Shown here one piece after another: positions 8,362-18,180 of a DNA stretch of 64,000 bases. The first letter of the stretch is position 1, and each line of letters starts with the position of its first letter. Below the pieces are notes generated by a model. It worked only from the letters and a program-made list of their open reading frames with translations. It searched no databases and was not told the DNA's origin. Source of the DNA: DATFVJ01 sp963712955 (GTDB lineage Bacteria > Actinomycetota > Actinomycetes > Streptosporangiales > Streptosporangiaceae); contig CAVQKF010000005.1 of NCBI GenBank assembly GCA_963712955.1, forward strand, positions 248,001 to 312,000, in the 5' to 3' direction. A program made the translations under genes and the position numbers.

Positions 8362-8565
8362 GCGGCATACGATGGTTCAGTTCAGCGGCGCCGCGCCTTC
8401 GGCGTGGGGGACCGCCGGGCGCTGCGGCGTGGCCCGCGGCCAGGCGGGAAAGGCGAGCGGCACGGCGCAGTGTACGGTTCTGCCAGGACGCAGGTGCAGC
8501 CGAGCAGGCCAGCGGATGACCGGGTCGCGGATGAGCAGGCCGCGGATGAGCAGGCAGGTCGGAAG

Positions 8566-8817
8566 ATGCCAGCAGAACCGCTTTCCGAGCAGGACGCGGC
8601 GATTCTCGCGTTCGAGCGGCGGTGGTGGCGGTATCCGGGCTCCAAGGAGCAGGCGATACGCGAGGCTTTCCACATTCCAGCCACTCGCTATTACCAGCTG
8701 CTCAACGAGCTGATCGACCGGCCGGAGGCGCTCGCCTTCGACCCGATCCTTGTGAAGCGGCTCCGCCGCCAGCGGACCGAGCGGCGGCGGCTGCGCTCCG
8801 CCCGCCGTCAGCCGTGA
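8566..8817 (+). CDS. DUF3263 domain protein
   Basis: A small conserved actinobacterial protein: LSEQDAAILAFERRWWRYPGSKEQAIREAF, then ATRYYQLLNELIDRPEALAFDP and a basic tail (LRRQRTERRRLRSARR). The fold looks like a small helix-turn-helix and the basic tail suggests nucleic-acid binding, but its function is not known. Two starts are possible: ATG at 8566 (83 aa), directly before the domain, or GTG at 8470 (115 aa), which would add a low-complexity DEQA-repeat segment. otsB follows 47 bp downstream in the same direction. Confidence 0.75.
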   Translation: MPAEPLSEQDAAILAFERRWWRYPGSKEQAIREAFHIPATRYYQLLNELIDRPEALAFDPILVKRLRRQRTERRRLRSARRQP

Positions 8818-8864
8818 TCCGGGGATACAGCAGATTCCAGTCCGACCGAGGTGAGGGGAAGACC

Positions 8865-9704
8865 GTGGAGAACGGGCCGATCGCGGGCAGCATTCCTGAG
8901 CCAGCGACACCGGAGGGAAGGGCGGGCATGGCCGCGCTGCTGAGCGATCCTGGCGGCGCGCTTGTCGGGCTCGATTACGACGGTACCGTCGCCCCGATCG
9001 TTGCCGATCCGCTTGCCGCCAGGGCGCACCCGGGCGCCGCGATGGCACTGCGGAGGCTGGGCACGCATCTCGGCACGCTCGCCGTGATCACCGGCCGTCC
9101 CGCGGCGCTCGCGGTCGAGCTTGGCGGCCTGCATGACGTGCCGGGGATCGTGGTACTCGGCCACTATGGCGCCGAGCGCTGGGAATCGGGCGTGCTCACC
9201 GCTCCGTCGCCACCGGCCGGCCTCGAGACGGTGCGCGGCGAACTGCCCACCGTGCTGGCAGACGCTGGTGCGCCGCAGGGCACGTGGGTCGAGGACAAGG
9301 GGTACGCCATCGCCGTGCACACGCGCCGCACACCCGACCCTGACGGCGCCCTTGCGCTGGTACGGGCACCGCTGGCCGCGCTCGCAGAGCGTGCAGGGCT
9401 GGCGGTCGAGCCAGGCAGGATGGTGATCGAGCTGAGGCCTGCGGGCATGGACAAGGGCACGGCATTGACACGGCTTGTAGCAGAACGGCTCTCGCGGGCG
9501 GTCATGTTCTGCGGAGATGATCTCGGTGACCTGGCGGCGTTCGCGACCGTGCGCGAGCTCCGCTCGGCCGGCATCCCTGGTGTGGCGGTCTGCAGCGGCT
9601 CCGCTGAGGTCGGGGCGCTTGCCGAGGCCGCCGACCTGGTGGTGGACGGCCCGGACGGCGTGGTCGGCCTGCTCAGCACCATAGCGGCCGCGCTCGGCGG
9701 TTGA
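8865..9704 (+). CDS. otsB: Trehalose-6-phosphate phosphatase
   Basis: A 279-residue HAD-superfamily enzyme that dephosphorylates trehalose-6-phosphate in the last step of the OtsA-OtsB pathway. The nucleophile motif is LDYDGTVAPI, motif II lies in AVITGRP, the glycan-specific stretch reads VEDKGYAIAVHTR, and the metal-binding motif is FCGDDLGDLAAF. The GTG at 8865 follows AGGGGAA by 4 nt. It converges with otsA about 200 bp away, so both steps of the pathway are together although not co-transcribed. Confidence 0.93.
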   Translation: MENGPIAGSIPEPATPEGRAGMAALLSDPGGALVGLDYDGTVAPIVADPLAARAHPGAAMALRRLGTHLGTLAVITGRPAALAVELGGLHDVPGIVVLGHYGAERWESGVLTAPSPPAGLETVRGELPTVLADAGAPQGTWVEDKGYAIAVHTRRTPDPDGALALVRAPLAALAERAGLAVEPGRMVIELRPAGMDKGTALTRLVAERLSRAVMFCGDDLGDLAAFATVRELRSAGIPGVAVCSGSAEVGALAEAADLVVDGPDGVVGLLSTIAAALGG

Positions 9705-9778
9705 TTGATGGATTCTCGGCCGCCGCTCTGCACGGATCGACGGTTGCATGAATGGATGTCGGCGGCTACCTGTGCCCC

Positions 9779-9816
9779 GTGTGACAGGCGTTCCGATCTG
9801 TGACAGGCGTTCCGAC
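9779..9816. repeat. 19-bp direct repeat (2 copies)
   Basis: TGTGACAGGCGTTCCGA recurs back to back with a 19-bp period between otsB and otsA. Its role is unknown; it lies next to the TetR-type palindrome. Confidence 0.75.
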
Positions 9817-9834
9817 GCGTTATCTCCGGTAGTA

Positions 9835-9850
9835 TTTACCGATCGGTAAA
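9835..9850. promoter_or_regulatory. 16-bp perfect palindrome, TetR-type operator candidate
   Basis: TTTACCGATCGGTAAA is perfectly palindromic and sits between the convergent ends of otsB and otsA rather than at a start. A related TACCG-N2-CGGTA site occurs upstream of pdxH (33356-33367). Confidence 0.5.
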
Positions 9851-9889
9851 GTATGAAATTGCCTGAAAGTCCCACAAGGCAGGATCCGT

Positions 9890-9910
9890 GAGCCACGGCG
9901 CGCGTGGCTC
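9890..9910. terminator. Hairpin at the otsA stop codon
   Basis: GAGCCACG-GCGCG-CGTGGCTC forms an 8-bp perfect stem overlapping the otsA stop. It could end otsA or otsB transcripts; there is no T tract, as is common in high-GC actinobacteria. Confidence 0.5.
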
Positions 9911-11390
9911 AGTCCAGGGCAGCGAGCTGGTCGGCGAACCACTGTCTCGGCGGCAGTGCTGTCGCGGCTTCCGCGAGGCGAGTACACCGCGCGAGCCGTT
10001 CGGCAGAAGGCATGGTCAGGGCCTGATGCAGTGCGTCAGCGGTCCCGGATACGTCAAACGGATTCACAAGCAGCGAGTCCGTGCCCAGCTCGGCGGCGGC
10101 CCCGGCTTCACGGGAAAGCACCAGGGCGCAGGCCCGTTCCGACAGCACAGGTCCTTCCTTGGCTACCAGGTTCATACCGTCCCGGATCGGATTCACCAAT
10201 AGCACGTCCGCCAGCCGGTATGCCGCGAGCGAGCGCGCATAGTCGTCGTTGACCTGCAGGATCAAAGGATCCCAGTCGTCGGTGCCGTATTCGTCCTCGA
10301 TCTCGCGCGCGATCCGCTGCACCGAGGCCGTGTACTCGCGGTACTCCGGCAGGTCGTGCCGTGAGGGATAGGCGAATGCAAGATGCACGACGTTGCCGTG
10401 CCATTCGGGATGAGTAGCAAGCAGCTCACGGTAGGCGGCGAGCCCGCGCACGATGTTCTTGGACAGCTCCGTGCGGTCCACTCGCACGATCAGCTTCCGC
10501 TCACCCACCGCCTCTCGCAGCGCCTGCGTCCGCGCCGCGACGTCCGCGGCGCCGGCCCGCTCACGCAACTCGGCGCCGTCCACCCCCAGTGCGTGCACCG
10601 CGACGCGGGTGACGTGGCCGCGGTAGCTGACGGTCCGGTTCTCCAGGTCCACCTCCGCACCGACGAATTCGCCACAGCAGTCAAGGAACGCCAGCGCCCA
10701 CCGGTCGCAGAGAAACCCGGCGTGGTCCGCGCCGAGGATGCCGTCGAGCACCTCGCGCGCGATGTGGTCGGGCAGTGTCCGGAAGTAGTCGGGCGGCGCC
10801 CACGGCGTGTGCGAGAAGTGCGCGATCCGCAGCCCGGGACGGGCATTCCTGAGCATCCGGGGCACCAGGGTGAGGTGGTAGTCCTGCACGAGCGCCCGGG
10901 CGCTGCTCCGGCCTGCGGCGTCGCGTGAGCCATGCGCCTCATCGGCCACGTCGCCCGCGGCCGTAAGAGCGGCCGCGAATGCCATGTTGTAGGACCGGTA
11001 GGACTGCCACTCGCGCTGCCACCCGAGCCCGAAGTGTGGCCTGTTCGGGATGTCGAAGAGAAAATGGTGGACAAACCAGAGCGTGGAGTTGGCCACCCTG
11101 TTGTAGGCGCGGTGAAATGTCGCGTGCGGGATGTTGAGCATCTGCACGGCCGCGCCCGCATCGTGGCCGTCCAGATCGAGCCTGCCGCCCGGTGCGCGCC
11201 GCGCTGCCATACGGTCCGGGTCACTGAGCGCGGCGCAGATCCACAGGACATCCGTATCGGTGCCCGCCACCGAGGAGAGCCCGGACACCAGGCCGCCCCC
11301 GCCCCGCCGCGCGGTCAGGCCGCCGTCGTCGCTCAGCGAGAACGAGACCGGTCCGCGGTTGGACGCGATGAGAACCTGGGGCTTGCCCAT
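9909..11390 (-). CDS. otsA: Trehalose-6-phosphate synthase
   Basis: A 493-residue GT20 glycosyltransferase joining UDP- or GDP-glucose to glucose-6-phosphate. Visible are IASNRGPVSFS at the N terminus, WFVHHFLFD, VQDYHLTLVPRMLR, HFSHTPWAPPDYFRTLP, VDRTELSKNIVRGLAAY, and the nucleotide-sugar loop NPIRDGMNLVAKE. The ATG at 11390 is chosen because MGKPQVLIASNRGPVS is the family's natural beginning; the longer frame has no similarity. Pairs with the convergent otsB. Confidence 0.92.
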   Translation of the reverse strand: MGKPQVLIASNRGPVSFSLSDDGGLTARRGGGGLVSGLSSVAGTDTDVLWICAALSDPDRMAARRAPGGRLDLDGHDAGAAVQMLNIPHATFHRAYNRVANSTLWFVHHFLFDIPNRPHFGLGWQREWQSYRSYNMAFAAALTAAGDVADEAHGSRDAAGRSSARALVQDYHLTLVPRMLRNARPGLRIAHFSHTPWAPPDYFRTLPDHIAREVLDGILGADHAGFLCDRWALAFLDCCGEFVGAEVDLENRTVSYRGHVTRVAVHALGVDGAELRERAGAADVAARTQALREAVGERKLIVRVDRTELSKNIVRGLAAYRELLATHPEWHGNVVHLAFAYPSRHDLPEYREYTASVQRIAREIEDEYGTDDWDPLILQVNDDYARSLAAYRLADVLLVNPIRDGMNLVAKEGPVLSERACALVLSREAGAAAELGTDSLLVNPFDVSGTADALHQALTMPSAERLARCTRLAEAATALPPRQWFADQLAALD

Positions 11391-11763
11391 GTACGGCCAG
11401 GCTAGCCGAGCGGCGATCGCGAGGCCCGGGCAGCCCGTTGCCGGCGTGCCGTGCCCGGGCAGCCAGGACATCTCAAGGGCCCGCGAGATCATGAAAGAGG
11501 CCGCGGGAGCCATCTGGGCCGAACCACGCGAAGGTCGTGTGGACACCAGGCAACCATGAGGTGTGGACGCCGCGCCGGTGAGCTCGGCCGCTCCCGCGCT
11601 GGTGTGTCCTGCTCCAGGCGCTGGTGTCCTGCTCCAGGCGCTGCGGCGCCGGCCGCTCCCGTGCCGGCGGCACTCGGCCGTCCCTGCGTCGGTTAGAGTG
11701 CTGACTATGGCCTCATGACGCCTGTCGACGGCACCGCCACGAGGGGCCGCGTCACAACCACAT

Positions 11764-11880
11764 ACAGCTCATCCAGAGGGGTGGAGGGATTCGGCCCGGT
11801 GAAGCCCCGGCAACCACCACGGTGACGCATGCTCGCCCTGCGTGTGGCGAGTCCCGTGACAGGTGCCAATTCCGACCCGT
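11764..11880 (+). ncRNA. SAM-I (S-box) type riboswitch
   Basis: The leader of thrC contains the S-box core in order: CTCATCCAGAGGGGTGGAGGGA, CGGCCCGGTGAAGCCCCGGCAACC, a variable P3/P4 arm, and AGGTGCCAATTCCGAC. These match the consensus blocks (GAGGGA, GAAGCCCGGCAACC, GGTGCCAAUUCC) of RF00162-type SAM riboswitches. It ends about 45 nt before the thrC GTG, so control is probably by blocking translation or by premature termination when SAM is high. Confidence 0.88.
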
Positions 11881-11926
11881 AGCCAAGGTGGCCGCAGGGA
11901 AAGATGAGGAGAAAGGGCCTCGTTAC

Positions 11927-13252
11927 GTGAGCACAGCCCCTACAGGTGAAACCTTCAACGCCGCTGCCTCTTCAGTGTCCGGTTCTGTTTCCGCTCCTGG
12001 TCCGGCGCACGGTACCCGCGCGCCGGGCCCGTTCGGTTTCGCCACGAGGTTGTCCTGCCGCGAGTGCGGGCACAGCCGAGACCTCGGGCCCTGGTACGCC
12101 TGCGAGGAGTGTTTCGGGCCGCTGGAGGTCGCCTACGACCTGCCGCCGCTGACCCGGGCGGCGATCGAGTCCGGGCCACACAACATCTGGCGCTATGCGA
12201 GCCTGCTCCCGGTTCCAGCCGATGTGGCCAGCGCGCCAAACACCGAGCCCGGCTGCACCAGGTTGGTGCGCGCCGACAACCTTGCCAGGGCGCTCGGGAT
12301 GCAGCGGCTGTGGGTGAAGGACGACAGCGGCAACCCGACCCATTCGTTCAAGGACCGCGTGGTGGCGGTGGCGCTCGCCGCCGCGACAACCATGGGCTTC
12401 AAGGTGCTCGCCTGCCCGTCAACCGGCAATCTGGCCAACGCGGTAGCCGCGGCTGCCGCGCGCGCGGGGATCCGCTCTGTGGTGCTGGTACCCGACGACC
12501 TCGAGCGCCAGAAGATCATTACGACCGCCGTTTACGGCGGCACGTTCGTGACCGTCGCGGGCAGTTACGACGACATCAACAGGCTCGCGTCGGAACTCGC
12601 CGGCGAGCACGAGGACTGGGCCTTCGTCAACGTCAACGTCCGGCCGTACTACTCGGAAGGGTCCAAGACCCTCGGCTACGAGATCGCCGAGCAACTCGGC
12701 TGGCGGCTGCCGGAGCAGATCGTGATCCCGATCGCCTCGGGGTCGCAGCTCACCAAGATCGACAAGGCATTCACCGAGCTGTCCGGCGCTGGCCTGGTCG
12801 ACGAGTCGCCGTACCGGGTGTTCGGGGCGCAGGCGTCGGGTTGCGCGCCCGTGGCGGCCGCCTTCAAGGCCGGCCACGATGTGGTGCGCCCGGTCAAGGC
12901 GAACACGATCGCCAAGTCCCTCGCGATCGGCAATCCGGCCGACGGGCCCTATGTGCTCGATGTGACCCGCCGCACCGGGGGTGCGGTGGAGGACGTCAGC
13001 GACGACGAGATCGTGTCGGCGATCTGCCTGCTGGCTTCGACGGAGGGGATATTCGCGGAGACCGCGGGTGGGGTGACAGTGGCCACCCTGCGGAAACTGC
13101 TCGCGGAAGGCCGGCTCGACCCAGCCGCTGAGACCGTCGTCATCAACTCGGGTGACGGTCTCAAGACACTCGACGCGGTGGCGGAGGTAGCGAGGCCGAC
13201 CGCGGCGATCCAGCCTTCGATCGAAGCTTTCAGAGAGGCGGGCCTGGCATGA
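11927..13252 (+). CDS. thrC: Threonine synthase
   Basis: A 441-residue PLP enzyme converting O-phosphohomoserine to threonine. An N-terminal zinc-ribbon-like element (LSCRECGH... YACEECFGPL) is followed by the PLP lysine motif SGNPTHSFKDR, the phosphate-binding ACPSTGNLANA, and a serine/threonine-dehydratase fold to the C terminus. The GTG at 11927 is preferred because upstream codons belong to the riboswitch. The placement under a SAM riboswitch makes sense because phosphohomoserine is the branch point between threonine and methionine. Its stop overlaps the start of the sulfur-carrier gene (ATGA), implying tight co-expression. Confidence 0.93.
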   Translation: MSTAPTGETFNAAASSVSGSVSAPGPAHGTRAPGPFGFATRLSCRECGHSRDLGPWYACEECFGPLEVAYDLPPLTRAAIESGPHNIWRYASLLPVPADVASAPNTEPGCTRLVRADNLARALGMQRLWVKDDSGNPTHSFKDRVVAVALAAATTMGFKVLACPSTGNLANAVAAAAARAGIRSVVLVPDDLERQKIITTAVYGGTFVTVAGSYDDINRLASELAGEHEDWAFVNVNVRPYYSEGSKTLGYEIAEQLGWRLPEQIVIPIASGSQLTKIDKAFTELSGAGLVDESPYRVFGAQASGCAPVAAAFKAGHDVVRPVKANTIAKSLAIGNPADGPYVLDVTRRTGGAVEDVSDDEIVSAICLLASTEGIFAETAGGVTVATLRKLLAEGRLDPAAETVVINSGDGLKTLDAVAEVARPTAAIQPSIEAFREAGLA

Positions 13253-13524
13253 GCGTTTCTGTCCGCGTTCCAACGATCCTGCGCACTTACACGGGCGGAG
13301 CTGCGGAGGTGAATGCGGAGGCAGGCACCTTGCGCGAGGTGCTGGCCGGCCTGGACACGGCATATCCGGGCATCGCGGGGCGGATCCTCGATGACAGCGG
13401 CCAGATCCGACGATTCGTCAACGTCTACGTTGGCGACGAGGACGTGCGGTTCGCGTCAGGGCTCGACACGCCCGTCCCCGCAGGAACGCAGGTCTCAGTA
13501 ATCCCAGCTGTTGCGGGAGGTTGA
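13249..13524 (+). CDS. MoaD/ThiS-family ubiquitin-like sulfur carrier
   Basis: 91 residues with a beta-grasp pattern (VSVRVPTILRTYTGG ... VNVYVGDEDVRF ... GTQVSVIPAVAGG) and the C-terminal Gly-Gly needed for adenylation and thiocarboxylate formation. ATG at 13249 overlaps the thrC stop by 4 nt. Because it is locked to thrC under a SAM riboswitch, delivery of sulfur to homocysteine or cysteine synthesis (as with CysO-type carriers) is more likely than molybdopterin work; that is inference. No E1-like or JAMM gene is in the window. Confidence 0.85.
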   Translation: MSVSVRVPTILRTYTGGAAEVNAEAGTLREVLAGLDTAYPGIAGRILDDSGQIRRFVNVYVGDEDVRFASGLDTPVPAGTQVSVIPAVAGG

Positions 13525-13732
13525 GTGAGCGGACCGTGATGTTACCACCTGATAACGTTGTCGCAAATTACTGAGCCATTCGTGTGATTACGTGGGTAAC
13601 GGATGCGCAACGCTTGCTGTAGGAGGTATGGTCGTCAGCGGTCGCCGACCGCTTCAGCCGGTAGCGATCGACGGGCTCCGCGGTTGCCTGGGCGGGGCTC
13701 GAGGCCCGAGCGCAGTTAGGGAGTTGTTTGTA

Positions 13733-13933
13733 ATGCCGCAGGGCACCGTCAAGTGGTTCAACGCGGACAAAGGCTACGGCTTTATCGCGGTCGACGGTGG
13801 CAGGGACGTGTTCGTGCATTTCTCGGCGATCCAGTCGGATGGCTACCGCACCCTCGAAGAGGGGCAGCGGGTCGAGTTCGAGATCACGCAGAGCGACCGG
13901 GGACCGCAGGCCGAGGCTGTCCGCGCCCTCTGA
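13733..13933 (+). CDS. Cold-shock domain protein (CspA family)
   Basis: A 66-residue OB-fold RNA chaperone with both RNP motifs: KGYGFIAV (RNP1) and VFVHFSAI (RNP2), opening with MPQGTVKWFN. AGGGAG lies 9 nt before the ATG. It has a roughly 200-nt upstream gap after the sulfur-carrier gene, consistent with the long leaders of cold-shock mRNAs, and precedes groEL. Confidence 0.95.
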   Translation: MPQGTVKWFNADKGYGFIAVDGGRDVFVHFSAIQSDGYRTLEEGQRVEFEITQSDRGPQAEAVRAL

Positions 13934-14126
13934 ACGTTCTGTCACGTTCGCCGGGTGACCCGGCCTCCATCATGATGGGGGGCCGGGTCATCTCACTCCG
14001 CGGGGATTTCGGTGGATGACCGCGGAGAGGCCAGCAACGGACCTGCCACAGCCCCACAGCAACGGGCCACCGCTGGGGCTGGCTCGCCCGCTCGACAGGC
14101 CGCGAACATACACAAACCTGGCCTGG

Positions 14127-14153
14127 CTTGCACTCTCGGCCCGAGAGTGCTAA
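14127..14153. promoter_or_regulatory. CIRCE element 1 (HrcA operator)
   Basis: CTTGCACTC-N9-GAGTGCTAA closely matches the CIRCE consensus TTAGCACTC-N9-GAGTGCTAA, upstream of groEL. Confidence 0.92.
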
Positions 14154-14161
14154 ACAAGTCG

Positions 14162-14188
14162 TTGGCACTCTCACCTTGAGAGTGATAA
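14162..14188. promoter_or_regulatory. CIRCE element 2 (HrcA operator)
   Basis: TTGGCACTC-N9-GAGTGATAA, a second, slightly weaker CIRCE copy 35 bp from the first. Two operators imply tight HrcA repression released by heat shock. Confidence 0.85.
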
Positions 14189-14320
14189 TACGCTACGGCA
14201 GGATCGGGGCGATGAAGCCCGGTGCGCGGTCGGGAAGGGACCGGCCGCGAACCGAGCTGTCCGTCGCGGGCGTCGGCTCGGTCTGCGCACGCCACAAAGA
14301 GTTCCGGAGGACTGGAGCCT

Positions 14321-15943
<1,623 letters not shown>

Positions 15944-15960
15944 CCAAGTCCGGCCTTCAA

Positions 15961-16003
15961 CGCGCGGAGGGCGGTCCCGCCTTGCGGGACCGCCCTCCGC
16001 GCG
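15961..16003. terminator. Strong rho-independent-like hairpin after groEL
   Basis: A perfect 20-bp stem (15961-15980 with 15984-16003) around a CTT loop lies 17 bp beyond the groEL stop. No U tract follows, as is usual for high-GC actinobacteria. It would also shield the convergent helicase gene. Confidence 0.9.
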
Positions 16004-16179
16004 TCACGCTGCGGATTGCGGCGAATGTCAGTAGGCGTGGGAGCCGACCGGTGAATCCAGCCGCGGCGAGTCCGCACGGGGACACGGGACTCCCCGCCGC
16101 GATCGCGTGCTGATGACAGATGCGATCCGCGGCGCTGACGGGCCTGGCCGCGTGGCCAGATCAGCCCGGCGCGGTAAGC

Positions 16180-17832
16180 TCAGGTTTCCTCGTCGGCCAG
16201 CAGGTCCGCGGCATCGGTGATCTCGTAGGCGTATCCCTGTTCGGCGAGGAACCGCTGGCGGTGACCGGCGTAGGCGGCGTCGAGCGTGTCGCGGGACACG
16301 ACCGCGTAGAACCGGGCGCGGCGGCCGCCCTGCTTGGGCCGCAGGATACGGCCGAGCCGCTGGGCTTCTTCCTGCCGGGACCCGAACGTGCCGGACACCT
16401 GTATCGCCACGGCCGCCTCCGGCAGGTCGACGGAGAAGTTCGCGACTTTCGAGACGACAAGCGTGGTGACGCGCCCGGCACGGAAATCGGCGAACAGCCG
16501 TTCCCGCTCAGCCACTCTCGTCTCACCCTTGACGACAGGTGCGCCGAGGCGTGCGCCGAGTTCGTCAAGCTGGCCTATGTACTGGCCGATCACGAGGATC
16601 CGCTCGCCGCGGTGCCTGAAGGCGAGATTCTCGACAACGGCGGTCTTTGCGGGCGTGGTGGAGCAGATCCTGTACCGGTCTGCAGGCTCAGCCGTCGCGT
16701 AGCCGAGTCGCTCGGCGGCCGGCAGGGTGACGCGTACCTCCACGCAGTCGGCGGGTGCGATCCAGCCCTGGGCCTCCATTTCCTTCCACGGCGCGTCGTA
16801 GCGTTTCGGGCCGATAAGCGAGAAGACGTCGCCCTGGCGGCCGTCCTCGCGTACCAGCGTTGCCGTCAGCCCGAGCCGCCGCCTGGCCTGCAGATCCGCG
16901 GTCATGCGGAAGACAGGCGCGGGCAGCAGGTGAACCTCGTCATAGATGATCAAGCCCCAGTCCCGTGCCTCGAGCAGCTCGAGGTGGGTGAAGGTGCCAC
17001 TCCGCCGCGTAGTCATGATCTGGTACGTCGCGATGGTGACGGGCCGGACCTGCTTGCGGATCCCGCTGTACTCACCGATCTCGTCCTCGGTCAGGCTGGT
17101 GCGGCGCAGCAACTCGGCCCGCCACTGGTGCACGGCGACCGCGTTTGTGACCAGGATGAGCGTGGTGGCGCCGGCCAGCGCCATAGCGGCGGTCCCCACG
17201 ATCGTCTTGCCAGCGCCGCACGGCAGGACGACCACACCGGAACCGCCATGCCAGAACGCCTCGGCGGCCTGTTGCTGGTAATGCCGGACACTCCAGTTGT
17301 CTTCGGCCAGGGCGATCTCGTGCTTCTCGCCATCGACGTAGCCGGCCAGGTCGGCGGCCGGCCAGCCAAGTTTGAGCAGCACCTGCTTGAGCCGCCCGCG
17401 CTCGCTCGGGTACACGGCCACCGTGTCGGCGTCGATCCTCGGCCCGGTCAGCGGCGCGACCTTCTTGCTACGCAGTACCTCCTCGAGCACGGCACGATCG
17501 CGCGCGGTGAGCACGAGCCCGTGCGCGGGATGACTGTGCAGCTGCAGCCGCCCATAGCGGCCCATCGTCTCGGCGACATCGACGAGCAGCGAATGCGGGA
17601 CCGGGTAGCGTGAATAACGCAGGAGCGCGTCCACCACCTGTTCGGCGTCGTGGCCGGCCGCGCGCGCGTTCCACAGCGCGAGCGGCGTGACCCGGTAGGT
17701 GTGCATATGCTCTGGTGCGCGCTCGAGTTCCGCGAACGGCGCGATCGCCTTGCGGCAATCGGTGGCGAGCTCATGGTCGGCTTCAAGCAGCAAGGTCTTG
17801 TCCGACTGGACGATCAGCGGCCCATCAGTCAA
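16180..17832 (-). CDS. XPB-family DNA repair helicase
   Basis: 550 residues; a superfamily 2 3'-5' helicase of the bacterial XPB branch. After an N-terminal conserved domain (LIVQSDKTLLLEADHELA...) come motif I VVLPCGAGKTIVG, motif II IIYDEVHLLP, motif III LTATLVREDGR, and motif VI QRLGRILRPK. A TTG start at 17832 is preferred: GGAGGGA lies 5 nt before it and LTDGPLIVQSDK is where homologues begin, while the longer frame upstream is low complexity. The XPB partner gene lies upstream on the same strand. Likely acts in excision repair or transcription-coupled unwinding. Confidence 0.92.
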   Translation of the reverse strand: MTDGPLIVQSDKTLLLEADHELATDCRKAIAPFAELERAPEHMHTYRVTPLALWNARAAGHDAEQVVDALLRYSRYPVPHSLLVDVAETMGRYGRLQLHSHPAHGLVLTARDRAVLEEVLRSKKVAPLTGPRIDADTVAVYPSERGRLKQVLLKLGWPAADLAGYVDGEKHEIALAEDNWSVRHYQQQAAEAFWHGGSGVVVLPCGAGKTIVGTAAMALAGATTLILVTNAVAVHQWRAELLRRTSLTEDEIGEYSGIRKQVRPVTIATYQIMTTRRSGTFTHLELLEARDWGLIIYDEVHLLPAPVFRMTADLQARRRLGLTATLVREDGRQGDVFSLIGPKRYDAPWKEMEAQGWIAPADCVEVRVTLPAAERLGYATAEPADRYRICSTTPAKTAVVENLAFRHRGERILVIGQYIGQLDELGARLGAPVVKGETRVAERERLFADFRAGRVTTLVVSKVANFSVDLPEAAVAIQVSGTFGSRQEEAQRLGRILRPKQGGRRARFYAVVSRDTLDAAYAGHRQRFLAEQGYAYEITDAADLLADEET

Positions 17833-18180
17833 TTCCGTCCCTCCATCGCCGTCCTCCCTCGAGCGATGCCCTGCCGAAGGCTCCTGAGGCTCACGGGTCG
17901 CCCCAGGGTTAACTCTGCACCCGGCGCGGGCTGGCCCGAGGGAAAATGGCGGCACAAGGGCCAATACGGCCGCGCTGGGAGCGCCCGCAGGTCGGTGCCG
18001 AGCCCCCAGGAAGGTTCCAGGTGCTGGGCGGAGCCATGCCCGCGGAGCGCCGATGCGCTCAGTCGGTGTGGGGACTGCCACGGCCCCAGCAGCGGGCTGT
18101 GTGGTCTTGTCGCTGGGGTCGGTGGCCCCGCAGCGGGCTGTCGCTGGGGTCGGTGCCCCAGCCGCGAGGCATCGCCTGGG
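17833..18180. other. Gap between helicase and partner genes with a 31-bp direct repeat
   Basis: About 350 bp with no supportable gene. TGTCGCTGGGGTCGGTG occurs at 18108-18124 and again at 18139-18155, part of a 31-bp near-tandem duplication that also repeats CAGCGGGCTGT. Open frames across it are shadows or low complexity. Confidence 0.6.

Noticed and set aside
9835..9850. Origin or attachment site reading of the 16-bp palindrome
   Set aside because: No integrase, DnaA boxes or tRNA nearby; a repressor site is the simpler explanation.
16120..17613. 497-residue plus-strand open frame opposite the XPB helicase
   Set aside because: Mirror frame of a strongly conserved gene; Arg/Gly/Asp-rich shadow with no family resemblance, as expected in high GC.
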